Part shown: positions 32,787-43,996 of the stretch, piece by piece | How the letters are laid out: every line of letters begins with the position of its first letter | Position numbering within the stretch: the first letter of the stretch is position 1 | NCBI RefSeq assembly: GCF_017308985.1 | Contig: NZ_JADWPE010000003.1 | Location: 124,001-188,000, forward strand | Direction: 5' to 3' | From: Lysobacter changpingensis | GTDB lineage: Bacteria; Pseudomonadota; Gammaproteobacteria; Xanthomonadales; Xanthomonadaceae | DNA length: 64,000 bases | Position numbers and translations under genes: made by a program | Notes under the pieces: generated by a model | Told to the model about the DNA's origin: nothing | The model's database searches: none | Seen by the model: only the letters and a program-made list of their open reading frames with translations

Positions 32787-33719
32787 CTACTTGCGTCCGC
32801 CGCGTTTCGCGCGTGCCCGCGGCGCGGCCAGCGTGACGGCAGTGTTCGGTCGGGCCCGATTCAAGGTGGCTTCCAGTTGCGCCGGCAGGTCTGCGAACCG
32901 GGCCAATTGTTGTTCCAGCGCGTCGGCGCGCGCCCGTTGCACATCGCCTTCGCGCTGCGTTCCCTGTAGCTCACGTTTTAGGGCATCGTTGTCCTGCCTA
33001 GCAGCGGCAAGGTCTGCTTGTTGCTGGCCCGCCTGGGCTTTCGCCTCGGCCTGCAGCCGCTTACTGGTTTGCCTCGCGCGATCAATTTCCATTGCGGCAC
33101 GTTCTTCGTTGCCGCGCAATTGTTGTAGTAGCGTGTCACGTTCGATCGCGAATGCAGTGGCTGCCGCGTCGCCTTGGGCGCGGATACGCGCCACCTCGGC
33201 CTCGAGGGCGGCCAAGCGTGTTTGGGCTTCGCCACGCTCGTTCTGTAGATCCCGTATCCGTGCGGCTTGTTGTTCGAGCAAGCGCTGCAGATCGGCAAGT
33301 CGCATCTCGGAGGCTTTCAGCGCCTCCTGGGCCTGCGACTGCTCCTCGAATGCCGCCTGCACCTGCATTTGGGCAATGGATTCCCTCTCCGTAATGGCTG
33401 CGTAGGCACCCTGCAGCGCGATGCGTTCGTCGCCCAGGCGGGCCTCGGCGTTGGCATCGGCGCGCAGCAATGCCAGTTCCCACAGCCGGCTGGCCGCGAC
33501 GGCGACGTCGCTTGGCGCCCCCGGCCAAGTAAGGCGTTCTTGCTGCGCTGCCAGCCGCCCGCCAATCGCGCGCCACCACGTTTCTAGCCAGCGAGTGACT
33601 GTGTTTGGTGAGCCCGTTCCTAGGTGCGCGCGGATGCGTTCGACCGTGGGGCGATCGCCGCCGGCGAGGATCGCATCAGCGGCTGCGTGCACGTCGTTCT
33701 CGGTAACGCCCTTGGCCAT
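32787..33719 (-). CDS. KfrA-like coiled-coil DNA-binding protein
   Basis: 310 residues from ATG 33719 with AGGAGG 7 nt upstream. N-terminal KfrA_N domain: VTENDVHAAADAILAGGDRP and IRAHLGTGSPNTVTRWLETW, a helix-turn-helix for operator binding. A long coiled coil follows, about 85-290, with heptads rich in A, E, Q, L and R. It ends with a basic tail (PRARAKRGGRK). KfrA proteins are plasmid-encoded nucleoid-type repressors linked to stability; on a chromosome this points to a captured plasmid part. Confidence 0.87.
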   Translation of the reverse strand: MAKGVTENDVHAAADAILAGGDRPTVERIRAHLGTGSPNTVTRWLETWWRAIGGRLAAQQERLTWPGAPSDVAVAASRLWELALLRADANAEARLGDERIALQGAYAAITERESIAQMQVQAAFEEQSQAQEALKASEMRLADLQRLLEQQAARIRDLQNERGEAQTRLAALEAEVARIRAQGDAAATAFAIERDTLLQQLRGNEERAAMEIDRARQTSKRLQAEAKAQAGQQQADLAAARQDNDALKRELQGTQREGDVQRARADALEQQLARFADLPAQLEATLNRARPNTAVTLAAPRARAKRGGRK

Positions 33720-33862
33720 CTGATCCTCCTACTTCACGACGACTGGCAACCGGTGTGTACTCGCGATAAATCCCTCTAATCCCTACTCCACTCGGTTTCC
33801 GACAGCCGACGCAATCCGGCCGCGGCATGCGAGCATGGGCCGAACGATTGAAAGGCCACACC

Positions 33863-34078
33863 ATGTCCGACGACGAATCCATGCTAGAGCTCTTCGGGGC
33901 GCTCACCAACTGCCTGTCTCGTGCGATCGCCCAGATGACGCTTCGCCAGCTAGATGTGTACGAGGCTGAGGTACTTGAGATGCTCCGCTCGCGTGACGAT
34001 GAGTCCCCCGCTGCCAATGCGTTCCGGTCGGTACTCCGAGACATTGCGAGCCGCCGAGCGCACCACTTTCTCCAGTAG
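33863..34078 (+). CDS. Small helical protein, copy A
   Basis: 71 residues, MSDDESMLELFGALTNCLSR, AIAQMTLRQLDVYEAEVLEM and ANAFRSVLRDIASRRAHHFL. All-helical and acidic. Nearly the same protein is encoded at 43144-43362 on the other strand, so selection on the protein is likely. Always followed by a DUF3693-type gene. No named family. Confidence 0.65.
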   Translation: MSDDESMLELFGALTNCLSRAIAQMTLRQLDVYEAEVLEMLRSRDDESPAANAFRSVLRDIASRRAHHFLQ

Positions 34079-34107
34079 GTGCCAACATCGTCCGGGGGAT
34101 ATCGGCA

Positions 34108-34428
34108 ATGCGTGTCAAGCCCCAAGCGGAAAAGGCGTCGTGCGTGAATGACTTCCTGGACCTGGCGCGTGTCCGACAAGGCATGAGGTCAGACAGGGAG
34201 CTCGCGGAGGCTCTTCAGGTCGGATCGCCGTCGGTGTCTGGTTGGCGCAGCGGGAAGATACATCCGAGTCCATTGACCTGCATGAAGCTCGCGCAATTGG
34301 CTGAGCTTCCCCTCGGGCTTGTCCTCGGAACGATCTGTGAGGCGAATGCGCCAGATGAAGAGGAAGCGGCGGTTTGGCGCAAGCTCGCGGAAGAGTCTTT
34401 GGCACCCCGGGCTGGCAGTCGTTGCTGA
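34108..34428 (+). CDS. DUF3693-type HTH protein, copy A
   Basis: 106 residues. FLDLARVRQGMRSDRELAEA, LQVGSPSVSGWRSGKIHPSP and MKLAQLAELPLGLVLGTI form a Cro-like helix-turn-helix, as in the DUF3693 family of phage-related regulators. The acidic end APDEEEAAVWRKLAEESLA is typical. It follows the small helical gene by 29 bp. Confidence 0.72.
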   Translation: MRVKPQAEKASCVNDFLDLARVRQGMRSDRELAEALQVGSPSVSGWRSGKIHPSPLTCMKLAQLAELPLGLVLGTICEANAPDEEEAAVWRKLAEESLAPRAGSRC

Positions 34429-34775
34429 GGCCACTGCCATCGCTGCATCCTCAAGCCGGCGTTGATCCGGCCTTGTGCGATGGCGCGACCTCCAACACCC
34501 AACGCGGCTCTTCCCGCCAGCGTCCGGACCTGACGCTGTGACCGGCTGAGTCCTCGAATCGACCGGAACGGCCTGGCGAATGGTGTCGGACATCAGGATC
34601 AGTTTGCTCCATCCGTCCCTGTAACCGCTCAGCCAGCAGGACCGACGAAGACATCGCTGCCAAACGAAACCTGAAACTGCTCTCCTCGAGCAATGAGTTC
34701 CGCGCGCGCATCTAGCGATGCGGCCCGCCTAGCTCCGAAACCTTCCAGATTGAAATCATGGCGTTGGACTACTCG

Positions 34776-34864
34776 AAATGTCCGCTTCGGGTCGAACGCG
34801 GACATTGCCAGCCGTCGGCCCCTCCGTCCTGCCCGAACGTCCGCTATCGGCCAGAAGCGGACTC
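34776..34864 (-). repeat. Paired palindromic element, reverse orientation
   Basis: On the minus strand it reads GTCCGCT-TCTGGCCGAT-AGCGGAC, a spacer, then GTCCGCG-TTCGACCCGA-AGCGGAC: the same element as at 8071, reversed. Confidence 0.8.
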
Positions 34865-34988
34865 TCGGGATCTCAACTTCTTTCGTCCAAGTCAGCCTCG
34901 GGCCGATGCCGGCGCGTCCGGAACCTGGTCCTCTGCCGACGCGGCCAAGTCGAGATGCCGCCGATGAGTGAGTACGCCGACGTCCGCA

Positions 34989-35168
34989 ATGGCCATTGCC
35001 CTAGCCGAGTTGGCGAAGCTTCCCCTAGAACTGAGTCTAGGGAGGGTCCGCGCAGCTTACGCACCCAATGAGGAAGAGACTGCTGTCTGGCGCAAGTCGG
35101 CTGAGAGGCTGGCGGGGAGGCGGCCCTTGGAAGTCGTGGATGAAAGAGTGCCGCTCGTGCCAGCGTAG
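34989..35168 (+). pseudogene. DUF3693 C-terminal fragment, copy C
   Basis: AIALAELAKLPLELSLGRVR and APNEEETAVWRKSAERLAGR match the C-terminal half of copies A and B. The helix-turn-helix part is absent. ATG 34989 is in frame, but no ribosome site is seen. Confidence 0.55.
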
Positions 35169-35300
35169 AGGGGGCGCATCGCGGGGAAGCGGACCTTTTG
35201 GAACTAGGCGTTGATCAGTTGGCCCCTGCCAAGTCAGGTAACCGCCCTGCGCGTTGCCACGACGGCCTCCTACATGGAAATCCGGGCCCCGCGCGGACAG

Positions 35301-35312
35301 CCCGGGTATAAT
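35301..35312 (+). promoter_or_regulatory. Promoter of the gcvP riboswitch transcript
   Basis: A perfect TATAAT at 35307-35312 preceded by GGG. No good -35 is seen at 17 bp. The riboswitch begins about 15 bp on. Confidence 0.6.
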
Positions 35313-35324
35313 TCCCACCGCAAG

Positions 35325-35550
35325 TAGACGGTGGGAGAAGCGGTCTCGGCCTGAATGGCCCGGATCGCTGCCGAAGGCGCAAACGCCCGGAATCGCTCAG
35401 GCCCCATTACCGCCGTCGGCTCACACTCTGGAGAGACCGCCCGCGCCCGAGGCATTCGGCCGGAACCGGCGCCGAAGGGGCAAGAAGCCAGCGGGGTCTC
35501 CTCCCCGCCCCGCGCTTTGAAACTCTCAGGCAAAAGGACAGAGGGGCACT
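35325..35550 (+). ncRNA. Tandem glycine riboswitch
   Basis: Two aptamers in a row. The first runs from GGTGGGAGAAGCGGTCTC through GCCGAAGGCGCAAACGCCC to CGCTCAGGCCCC. The second runs from CTCTGGAGAGACCGCC through GCGCCGAAGGGGCAAGAAGC to CTCAGGCAAAAGGACAGAGG. The linker and core match known gcv riboswitches. It sits 60 bp before gcvP and should turn the gene on when glycine is high. Confidence 0.93.
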
Positions 35551-35609
35551 CCACGTGCGCGACCGCGCACGCCCCGGCTTTCGAGCCAAACCTGGATGCC
35601 CCTCGTCAC

Positions 35610-38504
<2,895 letters not shown>

Positions 38505-38538
38505 GCCTCTTCGACCTCAGCTTGAACGATGGAATGCA

Positions 38539-38569
38539 GACGCCCCGTTTTAGCGGGGCGTTTGTTTTG
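38539..38569 (+). terminator. Rho-independent terminator of gcvP
   Basis: CGCCCCG-TTTTAG-CGGGGCG stem-loop, then TTTGTTTT, 35 bp after the gcvP stop. Confidence 0.9.
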
Positions 38570-38687
38570 TGGGATCGGGCCCTGATGCAGCGTCGGAGTG
38601 CAAGGAAGTCTCTGTCATTCCGTAAGCCGGAACGCTCCGACGAATGTCTCTGTTAAGGTCTGTCGATCTAGTCAACAAGCGACTCGA

Positions 38688-39011
38688 GTGATTAACCGGA
38701 TCAAAGCTTTGCGGGAGGCCCGAGGCCTGTCCTTGGAGGCGCTGGCAGTGCTCGTCGGCACAACAAACCAGCAGATCAGCCACTTGGAGTCAGGGAAGCG
38801 GCGCCTGACTGTCGATTGGCTGAATCGGCTCGGGGCGGCGCTCTCGTGCCATCCCTGGACGCTCGTCAGTGAAGACCACTTGTCGGGAACCGCGGAGGGT
38901 TCGGTTCCCGCCGACGAAAGGCTGCTCCTAGAGGCGTTCCGGAAGCTAAATAAGGACCAGCGGCGGGCGGTCCTGACCCTTCTCGCGATACACAAGACCG
39001 AGTCGGCTTAG
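38688..39011 (+). CDS. XRE-family transcriptional regulator
   Basis: 107 residues from GTG 38688. Helix-turn-helix INRIKALREARGLSLEALAV, LVGTTNQQISHLESGKRRLT at 3-45. The remainder is helical (LLLEAFRKLNKDQRRAVLTL). No strong ribosome site. It precedes the recombinase gene by 75 bp and may regulate it. Confidence 0.78.
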   Translation: MINRIKALREARGLSLEALAVLVGTTNQQISHLESGKRRLTVDWLNRLGAALSCHPWTLVSEDHLSGTAEGSVPADERLLLEAFRKLNKDQRRAVLTLLAIHKTESA

Positions 39012-39086
39012 CGATCAAACGAAATAGTTGACTTAATCCAACGCATTGTGTGAACCTCAACGCCCCCACCCGCGGAACCCGTGGAA

Positions 39087-40652
39087 ATGGGCGTATGGCG
39101 TACTCGGTCAAAGCGCAGGCCCGATGGCGCAATCGCTGTCGCGCAATACGTGCGCATGTCGACGGATCATCAGCGCTACTCGACTGAGAACCAACGGGAC
39201 GCCATCCAGCAGTACGCCGTGCAGCACGGCATGGCTATCGTTAAGACCTATGCCGACGAGGGCAAAAGTGGGCTCAACCTCGAGCATCGCGAGGGCCTGA
39301 AGCAGCTCATTCAGGACGTCGAGTCGGGCGAGACGGACTTCGAAGCCATCCTCGTGTACGACATCAGCCGGTGGGGGCGCTTCCAGGACGCGGATGAGAG
39401 CGCCTACTACGAATACCTCTGCCGGCGTGCCGGGATTCGAGTCCACTACTGCGCGGAGCCATTTGAGAACGACGGCAGCCCGATGACCGTCGTTATCAAG
39501 AGCGTGAAACGAGTAATGGCGGCCGAATACAGCCGCGAGCTCTCCACCAAGGTCTTCATGGGGCAGTGCCGTCTCATCGAGCTCGGCTTCCGACAGGGTG
39601 GCCCCGCGGGCTTCGGGCTGCGCCGAATGCTTATGGACGAAAGGGGATCGTCAAAGGGCGAGCTGCGAATGGGCGAGCGCAAAAGCCTACAAACCGACCG
39701 CGTCATTTTGACGCCGGGGCCGGCCCAAGAAACAGCGATTGTCCGGCAGATCTACGAACGATTCGCCCTGCAGCGGCGATCGGAACGTGAAATCGCCGAA
39801 GAGCTCAATGCTGCGGGTATATGCACAGACCGCGACCGTAAGTGGACCCGAGGCACCGTTCATCAGCTACTGATCAACGAGAAGTATGTTGGCAACAACA
39901 TCTACAACCGCGTCTCCTTCAAGCTCAAGGAAAAGCGGGTTCGAAACCCACCGGAGATGTGGGTCCGAGCTAACGGCGCGTTCGAACCAGTCGTTCCTCT
40001 TGATCTGTTTTCTCGAGCCAACGCGCTGATCGCGGCCAGATCCGAGCACATCGATGACGAAAGCATGCTCGAGAGGCTTCGAAAGCTGCTCGACCGCACT
40101 GGGGCGCTGTCCGGCCTGCTGATCGACGAACAAGACGATATGCCTTCGAGTAGCAGCTACCGCCAACGGTTCGGCGGCCTCGTACGTGCTTACTCCTTGA
40201 TCGGCTTCGAGCCAGAACGTGACTTCGCGTACATCGAGGTCAACCGAAGTCTCCGCGCTAGAAGACCAGATCTCATTGCTGAAATCAGCGAAGGACTCAT
40301 CCGAGCGGGAGGTCGCGTTGATCAGAACCCCATCAGCGAAATGCTGACCGTCAATGGCGAGTTCACCATCTCGATCGTCCTAGCTCGATGCTTGAGGACA
40401 CACGGGAATGCCTATCGTTGGCACATTCGCTTCGACACAAGCCAACATCCAGACATCACGGTTGCGATCCGACTCGCGGAAGATCAGGAGACGATCCTCG
40501 ACTACTACCTATTCCCACGAATCGATATCCCGCCCCGCAGGGTTCGCCTTGCCGAGGAGAATAATGGATTCATCCTCGACGCATACCGGTTCGAGTCGCT
40601 GGAACCGCTATACGGGCTCGCAGAGAGAGTGCCTTTCCAGCTCGCTGCCTGA
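39087..40652 (+). CDS. Large serine recombinase
   Basis: 521 residues from ATG 39087 (GTG 39081 is possible). The resolvase catalytic domain at about 15-155 has Ser25 in AQYVRMSTDHQRYSTENQ, then YADEGKSGLNLEHREGLKQL and LVYDISRWGRFQDADESAYY. The recombinase DNA-binding domain follows (QRRSEREIAEELNAAGICTD, NEKYVGNNIYNRVSFKL). A C-terminal part of about 170 residues is specific to this subfamily. It cuts and rejoins DNA at att sites. It is followed by two ParB-like genes. Confidence 0.92.
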   Translation: MGVWRTRSKRRPDGAIAVAQYVRMSTDHQRYSTENQRDAIQQYAVQHGMAIVKTYADEGKSGLNLEHREGLKQLIQDVESGETDFEAILVYDISRWGRFQDADESAYYEYLCRRAGIRVHYCAEPFENDGSPMTVVIKSVKRVMAAEYSRELSTKVFMGQCRLIELGFRQGGPAGFGLRRMLMDERGSSKGELRMGERKSLQTDRVILTPGPAQETAIVRQIYERFALQRRSEREIAEELNAAGICTDRDRKWTRGTVHQLLINEKYVGNNIYNRVSFKLKEKRVRNPPEMWVRANGAFEPVVPLDLFSRANALIAARSEHIDDESMLERLRKLLDRTGALSGLLIDEQDDMPSSSSYRQRFGGLVRAYSLIGFEPERDFAYIEVNRSLRARRPDLIAEISEGLIRAGGRVDQNPISEMLTVNGEFTISIVLARCLRTHGNAYRWHIRFDTSQHPDITVAIRLAEDQETILDYYLFPRIDIPPRRVRLAEENNGFILDAYRFESLEPLYGLAERVPFQLAA

Positions 40653-40666
40653 GCAAGTAAGCAGCT

Positions 40667-41539
40667 ATGCGCCAGATTGTTCTCATCCCTACCGATCAGA
40701 TCCGGATCCTAAATCCACGGAGACGGAACCGCGCGCATCATAAGGAGATCATCGACAACATAGCCTCCATAGGCCTCAAAAGGCCGATCACGGTCACTCG
40801 GCTCAGTACGAAAGATGGCGGCATAGGCTACGCGCTGGTGTGTGGCCAGGGGCGACTCGAAGCATTCCGGGAGCTGGGCATTCCGGAAATACCGGCCGTA
40901 GTCGCAGATGCCGACGAAGCTGAAAGCATGGTGATGAGCCTGGTCGAGAACGTGGCCCGCCGCCATCATCCTGCAATTGAGAGCATGCACGAGATAGGAG
41001 CTCTCCGTAAGCATGGCTACAACCATGAAGAGATCGCCGCGAAGATTGGCGCCACCAGTTCGTGGGTGGGCATGATTCTCTTGCTGCTTGAGAAGGGCGA
41101 AGAACGGCTGGTCGCCGCAGTCGAGACAGGACTCATACCAATCACCTTAGCGATCGACATTGCGCGTAGCGATGATGCAGGCACGCAGCACCTACTCACC
41201 GAGGCCTATACAAACGGCATGCTTCGTGGTCGTAAGCTGGGTGTGGTTCGAAGACTGCTGCAAAGGCGAGCGCATGGTGGAAAAGCGCCGAAGCCTGGCA
41301 ACTCTGGGCCGCACGTCCGCGGGCGGACCCTCAAGGCGGAGCAACTTAAGCGCGTCTACGAGAAGGAGGTCGAGAAGCAGCAGCTTCTCGTGAAGAAGGC
41401 TGACATTACGCAAGCCCGCCTCATGTTCCTAATCAGGGCGCTGAAGGATCTTCGATCCGACCGCCAATTTTCGCAGCTACTGAAGAGCGAAGGCATGGAG
41501 ACTTTGCCCAAGGTCCTGGCTGAGCGGATGCTGGGGTAG
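40667..41539 (+). CDS. ParB/RepB-like protein 1
   Basis: 290 residues, 14 bp after the recombinase. ParB N-domain VLIPTDQIRILNPRRRNRAH, YALVCGQGRLEAFRELGIPE and MVMSLVENVARRHHPAIESM; the usual GxRR is GQGR. Helix-turn-helix HEEIAAKIGATSSWVGMILL. The C-terminal part resembles the plasmid RepB domain. Basic, soluble; presumably binds element DNA. No ParA gene is near. Confidence 0.85.
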   Translation: MRQIVLIPTDQIRILNPRRRNRAHHKEIIDNIASIGLKRPITVTRLSTKDGGIGYALVCGQGRLEAFRELGIPEIPAVVADADEAESMVMSLVENVARRHHPAIESMHEIGALRKHGYNHEEIAAKIGATSSWVGMILLLLEKGEERLVAAVETGLIPITLAIDIARSDDAGTQHLLTEAYTNGMLRGRKLGVVRRLLQRRAHGGKAPKPGNSGPHVRGRTLKAEQLKRVYEKEVEKQQLLVKKADITQARLMFLIRALKDLRSDRQFSQLLKSEGMETLPKVLAERMLG

Positions 41540-41544
41540 TCGCC

Positions 41545-42462
41545 ATGAGGCAACAAGCGCAACCTCGAGATGCCCGCTTTGAGCTAAAGAGTCGCATCAT
41601 CTCTATAAGCGCGATACGCTCTCTCAGGCCACTCGGTTCGCACGTGAAGCAGACCCAGAAGTACCGACAGATTGCCGCGTCAGTTCAAGCGGTAGGTCTT
41701 GTCGAGCTTCCGGTTGTGGTGCCTGCTGCGGAAGCGCCGAACTCGTACTACCTACTCGATGGGCAACTTCGGATCGAGGCGCTACGGGACCTTGGCGCAA
41801 CAGAAGTCGAGTGCATTATCTCGCTCGATGACGAGGCATACACCTTCAACAAGAGGATCAGCCGCCTTGCGGCTGTGCAAGAACATCACATGATCGCCCG
41901 TGCCGTCGAGCGCGGTGTGCCCGAAGAGCGTATTGCGGCCGCGCTTAACCTCAGCGTGTCAACGATCAGGCAGCGATTCCGGATGCTCGACGGCATCTGT
42001 CCGGAAGCTGTGTCGCTGCTCTCCGATAAGCCTTGTCCAACGATCGTCTTCAATATTTTGAAGCGTATGAAGCCTCTGCGACAGATTCAGGCGGCTGAAC
42101 TGCTCGTCGGCCAGAACAACTACTCCTCCGGTTTTGCCAAATCCATACTCGCGGCCACTCACCACGACCAACTACTTGCTCCCAAAGCGGCTGACCAAGA
42201 CCGAGACGGAGCTAGGGAGCAGATTGCGCGACTGGAGAGAGAACTAGAGGCTACACAGAAGCGCACTCGCTTCGTGGAGGACACGTATGGCGACGACAAC
42301 CTATGTCTCACTGTCGCCCAGACGTACTTGAATCGGTTACTTGCCAAGCCCCGACTGGTCCAGTGGTTGTCCGCCAACCATGCTGACTATCTCGTGGAGT
42401 TCCAGTCGATCGCTGGGCTGACCTCCCTTTCGCCAGAAGTGAACGCGCGTGGCGAGCGGTAG
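41545..42462 (+). CDS. ParB/RepB-like protein 2
   Basis: 305 residues, 5 bp after ParB 1. ISISAIRSLRPLGSHVKQTQ, YYLLDGQLRIEALRDLGATE give the ParB N-domain (motif GQLR). Helix-turn-helix ERIAAALNLSVSTIRQRFRM. The C-terminal half has the RepB-like part and a coiled stretch REQIARLERELEATQKRTRF. Divergent in sequence from ParB 1, so the pair probably acts together as a heteromer. Confidence 0.85.
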   Translation: MRQQAQPRDARFELKSRIISISAIRSLRPLGSHVKQTQKYRQIAASVQAVGLVELPVVVPAAEAPNSYYLLDGQLRIEALRDLGATEVECIISLDDEAYTFNKRISRLAAVQEHHMIARAVERGVPEERIAAALNLSVSTIRQRFRMLDGICPEAVSLLSDKPCPTIVFNILKRMKPLRQIQAAELLVGQNNYSSGFAKSILAATHHDQLLAPKAADQDRDGAREQIARLERELEATQKRTRFVEDTYGDDNLCLTVAQTYLNRLLAKPRLVQWLSANHADYLVEFQSIAGLTSLSPEVNARGER

Positions 42463-42775
42463 TGTCAAGCGCACGCATTGGGCATGCACGTTCCGCTCGG
42501 ACTGGATTTTTATCGTCTTCAGATTCCCAAAGAAGCATTACCGCAACCAGGTACGCTCGTCTGGCTCTCAATGTCTCGTACGAGCGGCGCACTTAGCAGT
42601 ATTTGGCTCGTCTTCATCAGGAAACTAGGTGCCCCCAAAGAACTAGGTTCGGGCAGCCCAGTTCGTCAAGGTCGAGGACGCAGCACGCCGTAGCGGGTCC
42701 GACGCTGGCACGAAGTCGCGAAGGCGTTTGGTTGTTGGAGGATTGCGCCCTCGCGCAACGACTCACCAACGCCGG
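42463..42775. other. Region after the ParB genes, no supported gene
   Basis: A short frame (42478-42693) contains FIRKLGAPKELGSG, which echoes a phosphoribosyltransferase motif, but there is no ribosome site and the remainder is not protein-like. Confidence 0.4.
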
Positions 42776-43115
42776 CTAGGAGTTCGATAGCCGAAGCGCC
42801 GCGGCCACCGCTTTGGCGGCCAGGGACTCCTCCGCGAGCTTGCGCCAAACCGCCGCCTCCTCTTCATTGGGGGCATGCACTTCACAGATCGTGCCAAGGA
42901 CTAGGCCGAGGGGGGAGCTCCGCCAGTTCCGCAAGCTTCATGCAGGTCATCGGGCTCACATTGCTCTTGCCATGCCGCCAGTTCGACACAGCGGGCGACC
43001 CGACGTGAAGAGCTACCGCGAGCTGCTTGTCTGATCTCATGCCGTGCCGGGCTCGCGCCAAGTCAAGGAAATCATTGATACGCGACTGTTGTTCCGTATG
43101 TGGCTTGACTCGCAT
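42776..43115 (-). pseudogene. DUF3693-type HTH gene, copy B, frameshifted
   Basis: From ATG 43115 the frame reads MRVKPHTEQQSRINDFLDLA, ALHVGSPAVSNWRHGKSNVS and stops at 42882 after PRPSPWHDL. One extra C in a CCCCCC run near 42912 (five Cs fewer-one in copy A) breaks it. Shifting by one base restores LPLGLVLGTICEVHAPNEEE, AVWRKLAEESLAAKAV, ending at 42776. The helix-turn-helix is intact in the short form. Confidence 0.7.
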
Positions 43116-43143
43116 AGCGGATATGCCGGCTGACGTTGGATAT

Positions 43144-43362
43144 CTACTGAAGGAAAAGATGCGCTCGGCGGCTCGCGATATCGAGTATGGCGGAACGGAA
43201 CGCATTGGCAGCAGGGGACTCGTCGTCACACGAACGAAGCATCTCAAGAACCTCAGCCTCGTACGAATCAAGCTGGCGAATCGTCATCTGGGCGATCGCA
43301 CGGGAGAGACAGTTGGTGAGCGCCCCGAAGAGCTCCAGCATCGATTCGCCTTCGTCGAACAT
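43144..43362 (-). CDS. Small helical protein, copy B
   Basis: 72 residues, MFDEGESMLELFGALTNCLS, RAIAQMTIRQLDSYEAEVLE. Differs from copy A at about 12 positions plus an inserted residue. It precedes the DUF3693 copy B as in the left module. Confidence 0.65.
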   Translation of the reverse strand: MFDEGESMLELFGALTNCLSRAIAQMTIRQLDSYEAEVLEMLRSCDDESPAANAFRSAILDIASRRAHLFLQ

Positions 43363-43409
43363 GGGTGTAGCCTCTACCGGAAGTTGCGCCCGCTAACGGC
43401 CAGGAGCGG

Positions 43410-43619
43410 TCAGTCTGTCGAGGCGGATGCCAAAGGGCGCCACGCTCCGTACGTAGCGAGCATGTGTGCCTCGAAGGATTCCGGTCCGACTACTTCCCAG
43501 AAAGACGAATCGACGGCCACTAGCTCAAATAGCTGCTCCCCATTGCGCAGACCGATAAAGCGTCCATCGATGGTCTGGCGAACTCCGGAATAGATCGAAC
43601 GAAAATCGGCGTCTGCCAT
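43410..43619 (-). CDS. Small hypothetical protein
   Basis: 69 residues, MADADFRSIYSGVRQTIDGR, FIGLRNGEQLFELVAVDSSF. Amino-acid mix is protein-like, but no ribosome site is clear and no family is known. Confidence 0.45.
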   Translation of the reverse strand: MADADFRSIYSGVRQTIDGRFIGLRNGEQLFELVAVDSSFWEVVGPESFEAHMLATYGAWRPLASASTD

Positions 43620-43806
43620 GAAGCAACCCGACTCCGTCAGTTGCTCGATCTCAGCCGCGCGCTTTCCGACACACCAGTCAACCGCAACGTGCCAGGTCTC
43701 CGGCGGGACGAACCCTATCGATGTCTGCTAGAAAGCGGGCAACCTCGAACAGCTCGCTGTTGCTTCCATGCTGTCGGATTCTGACCATATCGTGTGGCCT
43801 TGCTTG

Positions 43807-43841
43807 AAATGTCCGCATTGGGTCGAAAAGCGGACATTAGC
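43807..43841 (-). repeat. Single hairpin of the repeat family, reverse
   Basis: On the minus strand, GCTAATGTCCGCT-TTTCGACCCA-ATGCGGACATT: right-type half only. The rest of 43620-43996 shows no gene. Confidence 0.7.
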
Positions 43842-43996
43842 ACCGCCGACGCGCGTCTACTCAGCCCTTAGCCAGACAGCCTCGAAGCTCCACCCTTCCC
43901 TACCCCCGATAAACAGGCCTAATCCGGAACGTGAGTCGACGTGGGTTGGCGATGTGAGCGGGATACATCCCCGCTCATGCAGGTTCGAAGACTGCA

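Larger units (their letters stand above)
33863..34480. repeat. Left arm of a long inverted duplication
   Basis: This segment (small-protein gene plus DUF3693 gene and a little beyond) matches 43362-42740 in the opposite orientation, roughly 80-85% by eye over the small gene. The two arms enclose about 8.3 kb including gcvP and the recombinase/ParB genes. Confidence 0.65.
42740..43362. repeat. Right arm of the long inverted duplication
   Basis: Carries the same small-gene/DUF3693 module as 33863-34480, in the opposite direction. Confidence 0.65.

Noticed and set aside
42478-42693. Phosphoribosyltransferase remnant (FIRKLGAPKELGSG)
   Set aside because: Only a 10-residue resemblance; no further motif, start or ribosome site.
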